Shown here: in pieces, positions 14,658 through 23,119 of the stretch
Numbering within the stretch: position 1 is the stretch's first letter
Layout of the letters: each line of letters begins with the position of its first letter
Assembly: GCA_050730855.1 (NCBI GenBank)
Contig: JBOHNU010000001.1
Span: forward strand, 276,144 to 340,143
Length of the DNA: 64,000 nt
Direction of reading: 5' to 3'
Source of the DNA: DASRJJ01 sp050730855
GTDB lineage: Bacteria; Patescibacteriota; Saccharimonadia; Saccharimonadales; UBA4665
Translations under genes and position numbers: made by a program
Notes under the pieces: generated by a model
What the model was told of the DNA's origin: nothing
Database searches by the model: none
Seen by the model: only the letters and a program-made list of their open reading frames with translations

Positions 14658-15725
14658 TCAGGGGTTAATGAACAAAAGCGGCTTGCTCTGTTGCCGGAGC
14701 GGCTCGATGTATGAATCTATCGATTTGAATGCGAAGAAAATGTGTGAAGCCCGGACACGATTGCCGTCCACTTCCCTAACCCGCAGGATTTCCAGCCCGA
14801 GCGGCGTTTCGACAATTCCGGAGGTTTCGCCGGGCTGTATGTTAAATAGTGTGGCCACGACTTGTGGGGGCAGAACACGGTTTGTTTGTTCTATTGGGAA
14901 GCCGTAGTCACCGCCGTTATTTTTTGTGTTCTCGTCGTTGGAATACTGCGTGGCTAAGGTGGCAAAATCCGCGCCGTTATGTAGCTGCGTGAGTACATCT
15001 TGTGCTCGGAGATGCGTTTCGGTGTCGAGCGTTGATACTACTTTCTGGGCTAGAAGTTGTTTTTTAAGTTCCCACTTAAAGTCGTCGAGTGTCCAACCCC
15101 AAAACTCCTTTAGCACATCTTCGAGCACGGCGTCGCTGCTGCCCAGCCGGTTCTGGCTTCTGAGCAGGTCAATCTGCGTTCGCACCTCTTGGTCGCTCAC
15201 CGAAATATTATTGGTTTGAGCGAGCTGCTTGGTATACGCGTCGTTAACGACGCTCTGCAGTGCGTTCTTTCTGAAGTCGGCTAACTGCTCGCGACCGGAC
15301 TCGCCGTTAAAATCCACCTTTTGCTGCGTTTGGTAGTAATGTATGTAATGCCTTAGGTCGAAGAGATAGTTCTCGTAAGCAACAAAGTTCGACCCGGCCT
15401 TTGCAACCGGGAAAGGAATAACTTGCGTCACCCGGTACATAAAAGTCGAGGTTGTGTCGAACTTGTACAGAGCCAGTAGACAAAACACGAAAAAACCTAG
15501 AGCCAGAACCCCGAAGATAGCTGCCGAGATAATAACGACGCGCTGCACCGAATGCTGCAGCGGATAGATAAACTTGCGGGCGCCCGAAAGCACATCCTCG
15601 CGATGCTCGGCAACCGTTTCGTTGGTAATTTTCGGGATGTTTTGGATTGCCTGCTCGAGTGCGGCGTCGGGTTCTTGCTTGCGGAACGGCCGCTTAGAAA
15701 ACAGCTTTTTAATTTTATGCTTCAT
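14658..15725 (-). CDS. Membrane-anchored parvulin-type foldase (PrsA/SurA-like)
   Basis: A 355-aa protein starting at ATG 15725, inside the end of the upstream PH-domain gene. A basic cytoplasmic segment is followed by one membrane helix (about 67-88). Then come a SurA_N-like helical region (NALQSVVNDAYTKQLA, ISVSDQEVRTQIDLL) and a PpiC/rotamase domain with GADFATLATQYSND and the GGDYGF motif, followed by the FNIQPGETSGIVETPLGLEILRV segment. It probably helps exported proteins such as pilins or the surface proteins fold outside the membrane. The frame extends upstream to 15803, but that part lies within the neighbouring gene. Confidence 0.85.
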   Translation of the reverse strand: MKHKIKKLFSKRPFRKQEPDAALEQAIQNIPKITNETVAEHREDVLSGARKFIYPLQHSVQRVVIISAAIFGVLALGFFVFCLLALYKFDTTSTFMYRVTQVIPFPVAKAGSNFVAYENYLFDLRHYIHYYQTQQKVDFNGESGREQLADFRKNALQSVVNDAYTKQLAQTNNISVSDQEVRTQIDLLRSQNRLGSSDAVLEDVLKEFWGWTLDDFKWELKKQLLAQKVVSTLDTETHLRAQDVLTQLHNGADFATLATQYSNDENTKNNGGDYGFPIEQTNRVLPPQVVATLFNIQPGETSGIVETPLGLEILRVREVDGNRVRASHIFFAFKSIDSYIEPLRQQSKPLLFINP

Positions 15726-16260
15726 CTTCAGCCCTTGCCGGAGCTTGCGCCGCCTGTTGCTTGTATGGGTTGGACGAGCCGTCTTGCGAGCGCAGTATCT
15801 CAAGCAACTTTTTTTGAATTTGCGCCGGATGATGTATTTCGTGAATCACCAAGTCGCCCACAAATGTCTGCATCATAATAGTGCCATACCCCAGCATCGT
15901 CTGCGTAAGACCCGCCACCTGGTAGTTTACCATCTGGATTTGTCCCAGACCCATATCTACCACACTCCGGTGGAACAATCCCTTTTGAGTGATCTGAATA
16001 AGCCGCTGATCGGTTACGATAAACACGCTAAACCACCAACTTATAAAGGAAGGTAAGAAAAGCAGCAGCCCGACCCCCAGGCCGCAGGCCAAACCGATAA
16101 AATACACCGAATACTCCGGCCGGAACAGCGCCGGCACGGTACCCAGCAAAATGGCCATCATGCCCAGGATAAGCCCCCGGCGCATGACCACCGGATGTTT
16201 GCGGAATACAAACAGCACCTCCTCATCGTCAAATTGATCTTCGAAATGCTTATCCGCCAT
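15715..16260 (-). CDS. Bacterial PH-domain membrane protein
   Basis: A 181-aa protein: an acidic N-terminus, two adjacent membrane helices (about 29-72), then a bPH2-type domain (WWFSVFIVTDQRLIQITQKGLFHRSVVDM), as in YdbS/YvbH-like proteins of unknown role. The acidic, Gln/Ala-rich C-terminus is disordered. It overlaps the foldase gene by 11 bases, so the two are cotranscribed. tRNA-Arg lies upstream. Confidence 0.8.
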   Translation of the reverse strand: MADKHFEDQFDDEEVLFVFRKHPVVMRRGLILGMMAILLGTVPALFRPEYSVYFIGLACGLGVGLLLFLPSFISWWFSVFIVTDQRLIQITQKGLFHRSVVDMGLGQIQMVNYQVAGLTQTMLGYGTIMMQTFVGDLVIHEIHHPAQIQKKLLEILRSQDGSSNPYKQQAAQAPARAEDEA

Positions 16261-16298
16261 ATGCCATTATTGTAACAGGTTTTGAAGCGTCATTTATG

Positions 16299-16374
16299 TG
16301 GTGGCCCGGGAGGGACTCGAACCCCCAACACCCACCTTAGGACGGTGGTGTTCTATCCATTGAACTACCGGACC
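16299..16374 (-). tRNA. tRNA-Arg(CCT)
   Basis: Acceptor GGTCCGG/CCGGGCC, anticodon loop GTCCTAA (CCT), T-loop TTCGAGT, discriminator A and CCA encoded. Confidence 0.93.
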
Positions 16375-16403
16375 GGGTGCCGGCATCTGCCGGCGTTAAA
16401 GTG

Positions 16404-16907
16404 CTACCGCTTGAGGTGCGTAAACTTATCGTGTACGTTTTCGTAGTCGTACAGTTCGTCTTGCGAAAACCAATGCGCCACCTCTTTTTCGGCCTCCTCG
16501 GTGGTTGCCGACGCGTGGATGATGTTTGGCACGCTCATATTCTTTGTGCCGGCAAAGGCGTAGCTTACGTGCGAGTAATCGCCGCGGATGGTACCTGGCA
16601 CTGCTTGCTTAGGCTCGGTTGCGCCAACCATTTTGCGCACCAGCTCTACTGCTTCTACGCCTTCCAGAACCATCGCTATCACCGGACCTTCTTGCATCAG
16701 GGTGGCGGTTTCTTCAAAAATTTTGTCGCCTTTGCGGGTTTTGAGTGTGCCGATCCCTTCGTAGTGTTTGTGCAAGTACTCGTAGTCTGGTTTTAGCATC
16801 TTGACGCCGACAATTTTAAGGCCGACTTTTTCGAACCTGCCCAGTACCTCGCCAACAAGACCGCGCATTACGCTGTCGGGCTTAAAAATAATCAATGTTC
16901 GTTCCAT
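16404..16907 (-). CDS. ndk: Nucleoside diphosphate kinase
   Basis: Transfers the gamma phosphate between nucleoside di- and triphosphates through a phospho-histidine. The family opening RTLIIFKPDSVMRGL and the active-site segment NIIHASAT are present, as is GTIRGDY. At 167 aa it is longer than the usual 140-150 because of an insertion around residues 55-70 and an extended C-terminus, a form seen in archaeal and CPR enzymes. It has an extended -10 (TGTTATAAT) and a GAGGA ribosome-binding site. Confidence 0.93.
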   Translation of the reverse strand: MERTLIIFKPDSVMRGLVGEVLGRFEKVGLKIVGVKMLKPDYEYLHKHYEGIGTLKTRKGDKIFEETATLMQEGPVIAMVLEGVEAVELVRKMVGATEPKQAVPGTIRGDYSHVSYAFAGTKNMSVPNIIHASATTEEAEKEVAHWFSQDELYDYENVHDKFTHLKR

Positions 16908-16985
16908 GGTTGTCCTCGTTTACGGTAATAGACTTATTATAACAGATGTAAACCCGGGACGTAATGGCGTACAATAGTTGGTACA

Positions 16986-17912
16986 ATGCTATTTACCAAA
17001 GCAAAAACCGATTTTTTGGAACATCTTGAGATCGAGCAAAACCGCTCGCAGAAAACTATTGCTAACTACGACCATTATCTGACGCGGCTAACCGATTTTA
17101 GCGGCGATGAGCTGGCAGTTAGCGAGATTACGCCGGAGCTGGTGCGCAAATGGCGGCTGTGGCTGGCGCGGCTGGGTACTAATGTTTCCGATGAGCTGCA
17201 GGTGGTGACTCAAAACTACCATCTTATAGCGCTGCGGATGTTCCTGCGGTATTGCGCAAAGCGCGGCATTGCCGCCCTTCCGCCCGACAAAATAGAGCTG
17301 CCCAAGCTGCCGCGACACAACAAAATTACGTTCCTAGACCATGATGAACTGGCGCGGCTGTTTGCCCAGCCCGACCTAAACTCGCTGAATGGCCTTCGCG
17401 ACCGGGCAATTCTGGAGCTGCTGTTCTCTAGCGGTCTGCGCGTCTCGGAGCTGGTTGGGCTAGACCGCGACCATATAAACCTTAACCGGCGCGAGTTTAT
17501 GGTACGCGGCAAGGGACAAAAAGACCGGCCGATTTTTATCAGCCAAGAGGCGGCTGGCTGGCTAGGCAAATACCTAACGCGGCGCGAGGACAACTCCCGG
17601 CCGCTCTTTATACGCTACGCCGGCCAGAAAGCCGTCGACCAATCCGGCAACTTCTTACGACTTACGGTGCGCAGCGTCCAACGCATGGTTGGGCGATATG
17701 CGGCTCTGGCCGGCATTGTCAAAAAGGTCAGCCCGCACACCCTGCGGCACTCGTTTGCCACAGACCTGGTAAGTAATGGCGCCGACCTGCGTTCGGTCCA
17801 GGCAATGCTGGGGCATAGCAACATTTCTACAACGCAGATATACACCCACGTTACCGACCCGCAACTCCGCGCCGTACACGAACAGTTCCACGACAAAAAT
17901 AATCGGCGCTAG
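16986..17912 (+). CDS. xerC: XerC/XerD tyrosine recombinase
   Basis: A 308-aa site-specific recombinase. The N-terminal SAM-like core-binding domain (about 1-95) is followed by the catalytic domain with Arg in SGLRVSEL, the HTLRHSFAT box, GHSNISTTQIYTH and the nucleophile Tyr in IYTHV. Normal XerC/D length and no mobile-element neighbours point to chromosome-dimer resolution at dif. Only one Xer gene is seen here, as in single-Xer systems. The dif site was not found. Convergent with the pilX-like gene, 7 bases apart. Confidence 0.88.
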   Translation: MLFTKAKTDFLEHLEIEQNRSQKTIANYDHYLTRLTDFSGDELAVSEITPELVRKWRLWLARLGTNVSDELQVVTQNYHLIALRMFLRYCAKRGIAALPPDKIELPKLPRHNKITFLDHDELARLFAQPDLNSLNGLRDRAILELLFSSGLRVSELVGLDRDHINLNRREFMVRGKGQKDRPIFISQEAAGWLGKYLTRREDNSRPLFIRYAGQKAVDQSGNFLRLTVRSVQRMVGRYAALAGIVKKVSPHTLRHSFATDLVSNGADLRSVQAMLGHSNISTTQIYTHVTDPQLRAVHEQFHDKNNRR

Positions 17913-17919
17913 CAGCGAC

Positions 17920-18996
17920 TCAAGGGACGTCTTGGCACAGTGGGCTGCCGCTTGTAACCCCACTAACTTGCGTATCAAAGTAGTTGTCCATCACCACGAA
18001 GCGCTTGCAGATGGAATCAGTGCTCTGAAGAACGTAGTCGCTCAACTGGTTTTCGCTTGAGACGGTTAGCGGCACATGCACCTGGATGCGGCGCAATACA
18101 TCCTGGGCTTTGCCGGTGGAGTCTATAATAGCCTGCGCGTCCTTAAGAGCCAGTTGGTTGTTTGCCGAGTCAAAAGCGGTAACCTGCAGCGAGACGTTCT
18201 TATATATAGAAGAAATGCGCATGTAGTATTGGTTAACGCTAAGCCCGGTGATGCTAAATGTACAGCTGGCGTTTGTGCAGGCAACGCCGATGCGGTTATT
18301 CGCGCCGCCGGCCGCATACCCTGTGCTACTGCTCCCCCCCGAACTCTGCGGTACTAGGAATGTAGTCATTGTATTGTTTTGCAGAGTAGAGTAGTTAACT
18401 ACACCACTGGTCGGCACAATATCCAACCGCAGCACGCCGTAGCCGCATGTCCAGGAACTGGTCGGCGAAAAAACGCCCGAGGTGGTGGTGGGACAGCCGA
18501 CAGTTGGTGTAGAGGTGTCGTCCTTGCTCTGCCAAGTAAGGTTTACCCGGCTGATATTTATACCGGATTCTGAACTTAAGGGTATAATGGTGCTGTGCTC
18601 GTCTCCAACGTCACCGTACAGCAGCGTCTGAGGTGTAGGGTTAACCATAACGCAGGTGTACGCGGCTTCGTCGCTGGTGGTCGTGTCCAGGTCGGGTCTG
18701 AGGCCGGCGTATATTCCTGATCCGGCGGCGCAGTCGTCTTTGGCAGGGATTGTATTGCCGGCTAGTGTCGCTTGGTTTATAAGATCGCGCGCGTCGTTAA
18801 CACCCGATTCGGCGGCGTAAAAAGCCTGGGTGCTGAGCTGGCGGTCTAGCGCTTGGCGCTGGTTGCGACGCGAAACCTGTGCAAACCCGAGCACGATCAA
18901 ACTAATAACAATCATTAAGATTAAAGTGACCATTATCGATACCAGGCCGGCCTCGCGCGCGGTGCGCATTTTTTGCTGAAAGTCGGTTTTGCTCAT
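17920..18996 (-). CDS. PilX-like minor pilus component
   Basis: A 358-aa protein: a short basic N-terminus, then AGLVSIMVTLILMIVISLIVLGFAQ as the membrane helix and FYAAESGVNDAR directly after it, the pattern of PilX_N proteins. The rest is a long extracytoplasmic beta-rich region with paired Cys residues. PilX-type proteins are minor components primed at the pilus tip that affect aggregation. It is the last gene of a four-gene minor pseudopilin run (21037 to 17920). Confidence 0.75.
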   Translation of the reverse strand: MSKTDFQQKMRTAREAGLVSIMVTLILMIVISLIVLGFAQVSRRNQRQALDRQLSTQAFYAAESGVNDARDLINQATLAGNTIPAKDDCAAGSGIYAGLRPDLDTTTSDEAAYTCVMVNPTPQTLLYGDVGDEHSTIIPLSSESGINISRVNLTWQSKDDTSTPTVGCPTTTSGVFSPTSSWTCGYGVLRLDIVPTSGVVNYSTLQNNTMTTFLVPQSSGGSSSTGYAAGGANNRIGVACTNASCTFSITGLSVNQYYMRISSIYKNVSLQVTAFDSANNQLALKDAQAIIDSTGKAQDVLRRIQVHVPLTVSSENQLSDYVLQSTDSICKRFVVMDNYFDTQVSGVTSGSPLCQDVP

Positions 18997-19007
18997 GGCT
19001 ATGGCTC

Positions 19008-19655
19008 CTATTGTACTCTCTTTGTCACGACAGTGCTAAGCTCGGAAATGGTGCAAAACTGTGTGCCGGCCTTTTCGTTGATACAGCTCGTTTCCGGATT
19101 GTTTGGGTCTTGAAGCAGGTCGTCATCTCCATATATCACCCTTACTTCTATCCGGTACAAGGTAGGGTTTAGCTCGGTTACGTTCAGCTTGGAGATGCGC
19201 ATGTTTGGGCTGAGCAACTCCCGCCCAGTAACGCTTTGCGTGGCGATAGATTCGTTTGATGACGAGGTGCAGCCCGAAAAATTATCTTGCACCAAGCCGT
19301 GATACGACTGGTGAAGCGAGGCGTTCGGCGCGCTGTCGACCACCTGCCACCCAGTTGCAAAGCGGAACCGCTGGTTGCCGACGCACAGAACCTTGGGTTC
19401 CGAGGGGGTGGCAGCTCCGGCACTTGTGGGAACGACTGCGCCCCCTCCGAACTGGATGTTCTGAGAAATTGTGTCGGTAATAGAACGGACAACACCTTGC
19501 GTAACCGCCTGGTTAACGCCCTTATAGTATAGCCGCGAAACCTGCAAAATGCCGGCCGTTACCACTACCAGTACAACCGCAAACACTGCCGTTGCCACCA
19601 TTAGCTCTATAACGGTAAAGCCTTGGCTATCCTTCACAAAGCGGCGCGTCTTCAT
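19008..19655 (-). CDS. Minor pseudopilin (PilW/GspJ-like)
   Basis: A 215-aa class III prepilin: leader KDSQG, then FTVIELMVATAVFAVVLVVV. Cleavage after Gly and the conserved Glu+5 are evident. The C-terminal globular domain has Cys residues for a disulfide. The start follows the preceding PilV-like gene without a gap. Expected to be processed by PilD (21077-21865). Confidence 0.82.
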   Translation of the reverse strand: MKTRRFVKDSQGFTVIELMVATAVFAVVLVVVTAGILQVSRLYYKGVNQAVTQGVVRSITDTISQNIQFGGGAVVPTSAGAATPSEPKVLCVGNQRFRFATGWQVVDSAPNASLHQSYHGLVQDNFSGCTSSSNESIATQSVTGRELLSPNMRISKLNVTELNPTLYRIEVRVIYGDDDLLQDPNNPETSCINEKAGTQFCTISELSTVVTKRVQ

Positions 19656-20141
19656 CTATTCGTACACCCGGTAGATTAAGCGCAAATTGTCGGTAATGCG
19701 GCCGGAGGCATCAACCCACTCGTTGGTCACGGTAAAGGTATTGCCGTCGGAGGCTCGCTGGACAGACACGTTGTAGATTGGCTGGGTTGTAGTTGGCACG
19801 CCGGAAGCGTTTAGCTTGCAATCAGCCGTTGCTTCGCCCGACACCGATTCTGCCAGCACGGGCTGGCCGGTGCTACTCGAAATACAAAACGGCATTGGCG
19901 TGCCGCTGCCAAAAATGACCTCGGGGTCGGACTTGGCAAGACCCTTTAGCTGCTCCACCTGCGACTCGGCCAGCTTGAGGGAGTTTCCCCGCTCCTCGGC
20001 GGCGCGCGTCGCCAGCAGGCTGCGGTTGGTCGTAACGTAAGCGCCTCCCAATACCAGGCTAACTACCGAAATAGAGATAAGCACCTCGACAATCGTGTCG
20101 CCCCGCTCCTTCTGTTGCTGCCAAAACCTTCTCATGCGCAC
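19656..20141 (-). CDS. Minor pseudopilin (PilV/GspI-like)
   Basis: A 161-aa prepilin: leader ending KERG, then DTIVEVLISISVVSLVLGGAY. The residue after the Gly is Asp instead of Phe, as in some GspI/PilV proteins, and Glu+5 is present. A helix follows (AAEERGNSLKLAESQVEQLK), then a small beta domain. It overlaps the upstream pseudopilin gene by 10 bases. Confidence 0.8.
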   Translation of the reverse strand: MRMRRFWQQQKERGDTIVEVLISISVVSLVLGGAYVTTNRSLLATRAAEERGNSLKLAESQVEQLKGLAKSDPEVIFGSGTPMPFCISSSTGQPVLAESVSGEATADCKLNASGVPTTTQPIYNVSVQRASDGNTFTVTNEWVDASGRITDNLRLIYRVYE

Positions 20142-21037
20142 TCCAGCCCATTCCTAATACTTAGCGTTACCGACAGCTGGCGAGCGCTGTCGCCAATTGT
20201 AATCAGACCCGATTGGTTGGTGCCGCCGCTCTTAAAGCAGATAAACACGCCGCCGGTAGGGTTTAAGGGGCTGCTGGCAAGGCTGGTGTTAATTCCCTCC
20301 GCCCCTTGCGGCCGGCTACGATCCAGCGCGCTGTTAACAGTGTTATCATCGACCGGCACTACCGCAACCTGCTGCGTCCCGGAGACAATTGTTCCGCCAG
20401 AATAGCTTGCCAGAGAGTTTACAAAGGCAACTTCGCCGATTACCCGTTTACCCGCGCCATTGTCGTACCACATGTCGACAGCTGTTAGCCCTCCGTGGAG
20501 TTGGCTTACAACGCTAACGTCGGGGGTGGAACCGCTAGTGGTAGACGGGGCAACAGCTCGGGGCTGGGCTTGCGCCAGGGTTGTAACCTCACTTCCACTG
20601 GTGGTCTTTTGCAGGCCGGCAATGGTAACAACCGCGAACTGCTCTGGGCTGGTGCCGGCTACTCCGAACTGCATGGCCTTGCCAACGAAAATACAACCCT
20701 CGTTAGCCCCTTGCTCGGCAGATCCGGCTACAAGTACCGGTCCGGTCGCGCCAGCCGTACACTGGAACGAATTGGTGCTAGGATAAAAACCGGTAGCGAC
20801 ATCGTTAATAACCTGCTGTATCTGAGTCTGCACTTGCCGTATGGCTTGGTTAAACTCTGTTTGCTGTTGCCGGCCGGCAATAAGTATGGCGGCGCTTGCA
20901 AACAACAAGCCGGTCACGGCCAGCACAATCAGCACCTCGATAATAGTAAACCCACGCGAACCACGCGGGCTTGGCAGAGAGGCGAAAAAACACCTCTTTA
21001 CATCTTTAACAACTAGGGCTAGTGAGCCACCCATCAT
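20132..21037 (-). CDS. Minor pseudopilin (GspH-like), first of the cluster
   Basis: A 301-aa prepilin with a longer leader (about 30 aa) ending PRGSRG, then FTIIEVLIVLAVTGLLFASA. Glu+5 is present. The large extracytoplasmic domain has few Cys residues. The ATG at 21037 is 7 bases after the extended -10 TGGTATACT, so this cluster seems to begin as a leaderless transcript. Confidence 0.8.
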   Translation of the reverse strand: MMGGSLALVVKDVKRCFFASLPSPRGSRGFTIIEVLIVLAVTGLLFASAAILIAGRQQQTEFNQAIRQVQTQIQQVINDVATGFYPSTNSFQCTAGATGPVLVAGSAEQGANEGCIFVGKAMQFGVAGTSPEQFAVVTIAGLQKTTSGSEVTTLAQAQPRAVAPSTTSGSTPDVSVVSQLHGGLTAVDMWYDNGAGKRVIGEVAFVNSLASYSGGTIVSGTQQVAVVPVDDNTVNSALDRSRPQGAEGINTSLASSPLNPTGGVFICFKSGGTNQSGLITIGDSARQLSVTLSIRNGLECA

Positions 21038-21076
21038 GAGCCTTAGTATACCATAAGCTCTTACGGCTGGCGTAAT

Positions 21077-21865
21077 TTAAGCCAGCACAAGCCCGGCATA
21101 CCAAGTAATGATATCGGCGCCGAATAACTGCACCACCACCATCGCCGCCAAAAGAAAGGGACCAAACGGAAGATGGCTTTTCCGGCTGGCTCGCCCCGCA
21201 ACAAGCAACGGAGCCGAAGTAAGCATGCCAAACAGTGACGCCAGAAAAAGCAGCAAAACCGCCGGCAACGGCCCGCCAACCAATATACCAAGCACGATAC
21301 CCAGCTTTACATCGCCCAGTCCGATCCAGCGACCCTTCGACACCAAAAACAATATATAAAATGTACCACTTATAATGGTAATGCCCAGCGCCGCACCCAA
21401 CACTTCACGCAGCGATCCGTCGTACAACACCACTTGCAGCCCCAGTTGCAGCACCGCCAGGCCAATCAGCGGAAAAACAATCTTGTTCGGCAACAAAAAC
21501 CACCTAATGTCGTAAACCGCCAAAATCAAAAACCCCACCAGAAACACCAGCCAAAAAGCAAATAGCATCAATCCCTCACCCTGCAAAGGCTGCGGCCACC
21601 AAATATAGGACGCAACAAAAAGCGCAGGTAAAGCCAGCTCGGTCAGAGGGCTATCGTTAATCGGCTTGCCGCAATAACGGCACTTACCACGCAGCACTAA
21701 CCAGCTAACCACCGGCACAAGGTCGAGCACGCCCAGCTTGTGATGGCAATAATCGCATTCCGACCGGTCTTTAATCCAATCTTTCTTTTCGTGCAACCGC
21801 CACACCAGCGCGTTCACAAAGCTGCCCAACACCAACCCTGCAACTATGACTACGACGAAAACCAT
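21077..21865 (-). CDS. pilD: Prepilin peptidase (type IV leader peptidase)
   Basis: A 262-aa polytopic aspartic protease that cleaves prepilin leaders and methylates the new N-terminus. The N-terminal zinc-like motif is CDYCHHKLG...CRYCGKPI (two CxxC pairs). The catalytic Asp residues are in VYDIRWFLLPN and GLGDVKLG. It lies between the minor pseudopilin cluster and the divergent MFS gene. The ribosome-binding site is AAGGTGA. A decayed piece of a second copy is found at 25959-26025. Confidence 0.93.
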   Translation of the reverse strand: MVFVVVIVAGLVLGSFVNALVWRLHEKKDWIKDRSECDYCHHKLGVLDLVPVVSWLVLRGKCRYCGKPINDSPLTELALPALFVASYIWWPQPLQGEGLMLFAFWLVFLVGFLILAVYDIRWFLLPNKIVFPLIGLAVLQLGLQVVLYDGSLREVLGAALGITIISGTFYILFLVSKGRWIGLGDVKLGIVLGILVGGPLPAVLLLFLASLFGMLTSAPLLVAGRASRKSHLPFGPFLLAAMVVVQLFGADIITWYAGLVLA

Positions 21866-21952
21866 GTCACCTTATGGTATCACGACCTACGACGACGCAT
21901 AGCCGTAGGCGCTAGCTATCAGAGCCTTAATCGAATTTGCTATGCTGGGAGT

Positions 21953-23119
21953 GTGGGACGTTTATCGTTGGCTCAAGGCAGCTGGATTTTGTTTGATTTT
22001 GCAAACTCGATCTTTTTTGTAAACATTATTTCGGTTTATTTTCCGCTTTACTTTACACGGGACTTAGGCGGCTCGGCATTTGCTTTGTCGTTGGCTTTTG
22101 GCGGTTCCCAGCTGCTAACCGGGTTAACCGCAATTTATTGGGGCGCAGTAGCCGACCGGCGCAAGCGTTACCGGCAGTTGTTCGTGGCGTTTTGTCTTTT
22201 AACTATTTTTTCTGCTGTGTTGCTTTCGTTTTCGCCGAAAGCAATAATTTTAATTATCTTTTTACTGGGATTTTACTTTTATGCGACCACCGGCGTGTTT
22301 TACGAATCGATGTTGCCCGGCATTACGGACAGTAAAACTCTGCCACGCGTAGTAGGCCTCGCCGGCGCCGCGGGGATGCTGGGCAATTTGGCGGCGCTTT
22401 TAATTGTGGCACCGTTTTTGAGCGGCTGGGGAGTGAAGTCGGCTTTTGTGGTGACCGCGATCGGCTTTTTGCTGTTTGCCCTGCCGTCGCTTTTTTGGGT
22501 TCGGCCGGATATGTCAGCGGCAAAGTTAAAACTTTTTGATACTTTGGCAAGGCCAATGCGCTGGCTGCCGCGTTTTTTGATTGCCCGCGTTTTGTACGGA
22601 GGGGCGCTAGTGACTTTGATTGTTAACATGCCGCTGATGGCGCGGCAAGTGTTTGGGCTGGACGACGGACAAGTAAGGATTTTTTACATTATTGTCAGCC
22701 TGTCAGCCGGCGCAGGCGCGGTTTTGGCTGGCTGGGCTGCCAGGCGCATCAAGCCTCTAAAGTTGATGATTGGCGGTCTAACTGTCTGGTCGGTGTTGGG
22801 TGTGGCCTCGGCATCGTTATTGCCGGGGGTTTTATATTTTACGCTACCGGTAATTGCTTTCTTTGCTGGCTCGGCGCTTAGTGCCGACCGTATATTTTAT
22901 ATCGAAGCTGTCTCTGGCTCGCGTTTAGGTGAATACTTGGGTCTGCATCGCCTAGCTTACTTGGGTGGTGGGGTGGTGGTGCCAATCGGTTTTGGCGCTA
23001 CCCTGGGTCTGCTTGCCGCCAACCAAGTTATTGCCTACCGCTCGGCACTGCTTGGGATAGCGGTGTTATTGGTAGCAAGTGTTTTGTTGTTGCGGCCATT
23101 GCTTAAAGTTTCTTCATAA
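21953..23119 (+). CDS. MFS transporter, UMF1 (Atg22-like) type
   Basis: A 388-aa transporter with about 12 membrane helices. The opening FDFANSIFFVNIISVYFPLYF matches the UMF1 subfamily (usual form 'DWANSAF...FP.YF'). The helix 2-3 loop GAVADRRKRYR is the MFS A-motif. GTG at 21953 is chosen because it lies exactly 6 bases after the extended -10 TGCTATGCT and because upstream codons run into the pilD promoter; the open frame extends to 21740. Its 3' end overlaps the convergent acyl-ligase gene by 17 bases. Substrate unknown. By context it could move a lysophospholipid or fatty acid, as LplT does beside Aas in E. coli, but it is not clearly an LplT homologue. Confidence 0.75.
   Translation: MGRLSLAQGSWILFDFANSIFFVNIISVYFPLYFTRDLGGSAFALSLAFGGSQLLTGLTAIYWGAVADRRKRYRQLFVAFCLLTIFSAVLLSFSPKAIILIIFLLGFYFYATTGVFYESMLPGITDSKTLPRVVGLAGAAGMLGNLAALLIVAPFLSGWGVKSAFVVTAIGFLLFALPSLFWVRPDMSAAKLKLFDTLARPMRWLPRFLIARVLYGGALVTLIVNMPLMARQVFGLDDGQVRIFYIIVSLSAGAGAVLAGWAARRIKPLKLMIGGLTVWSVLGVASASLLPGVLYFTLPVIAFFAGSALSADRIFYIEAVSGSRLGEYLGLHRLAYLGGGVVVPIGFGATLGLLAANQVIAYRSALLGIAVLLVASVLLLRPLLKVSS

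Noticed and set aside
21740..21952. Upstream extension of the MFS frame
   Set aside because: It is antisense to pilD and its promoter, is not membrane-like and lacks the family N-terminus; GTG 21953 fits the extended -10 geometry.
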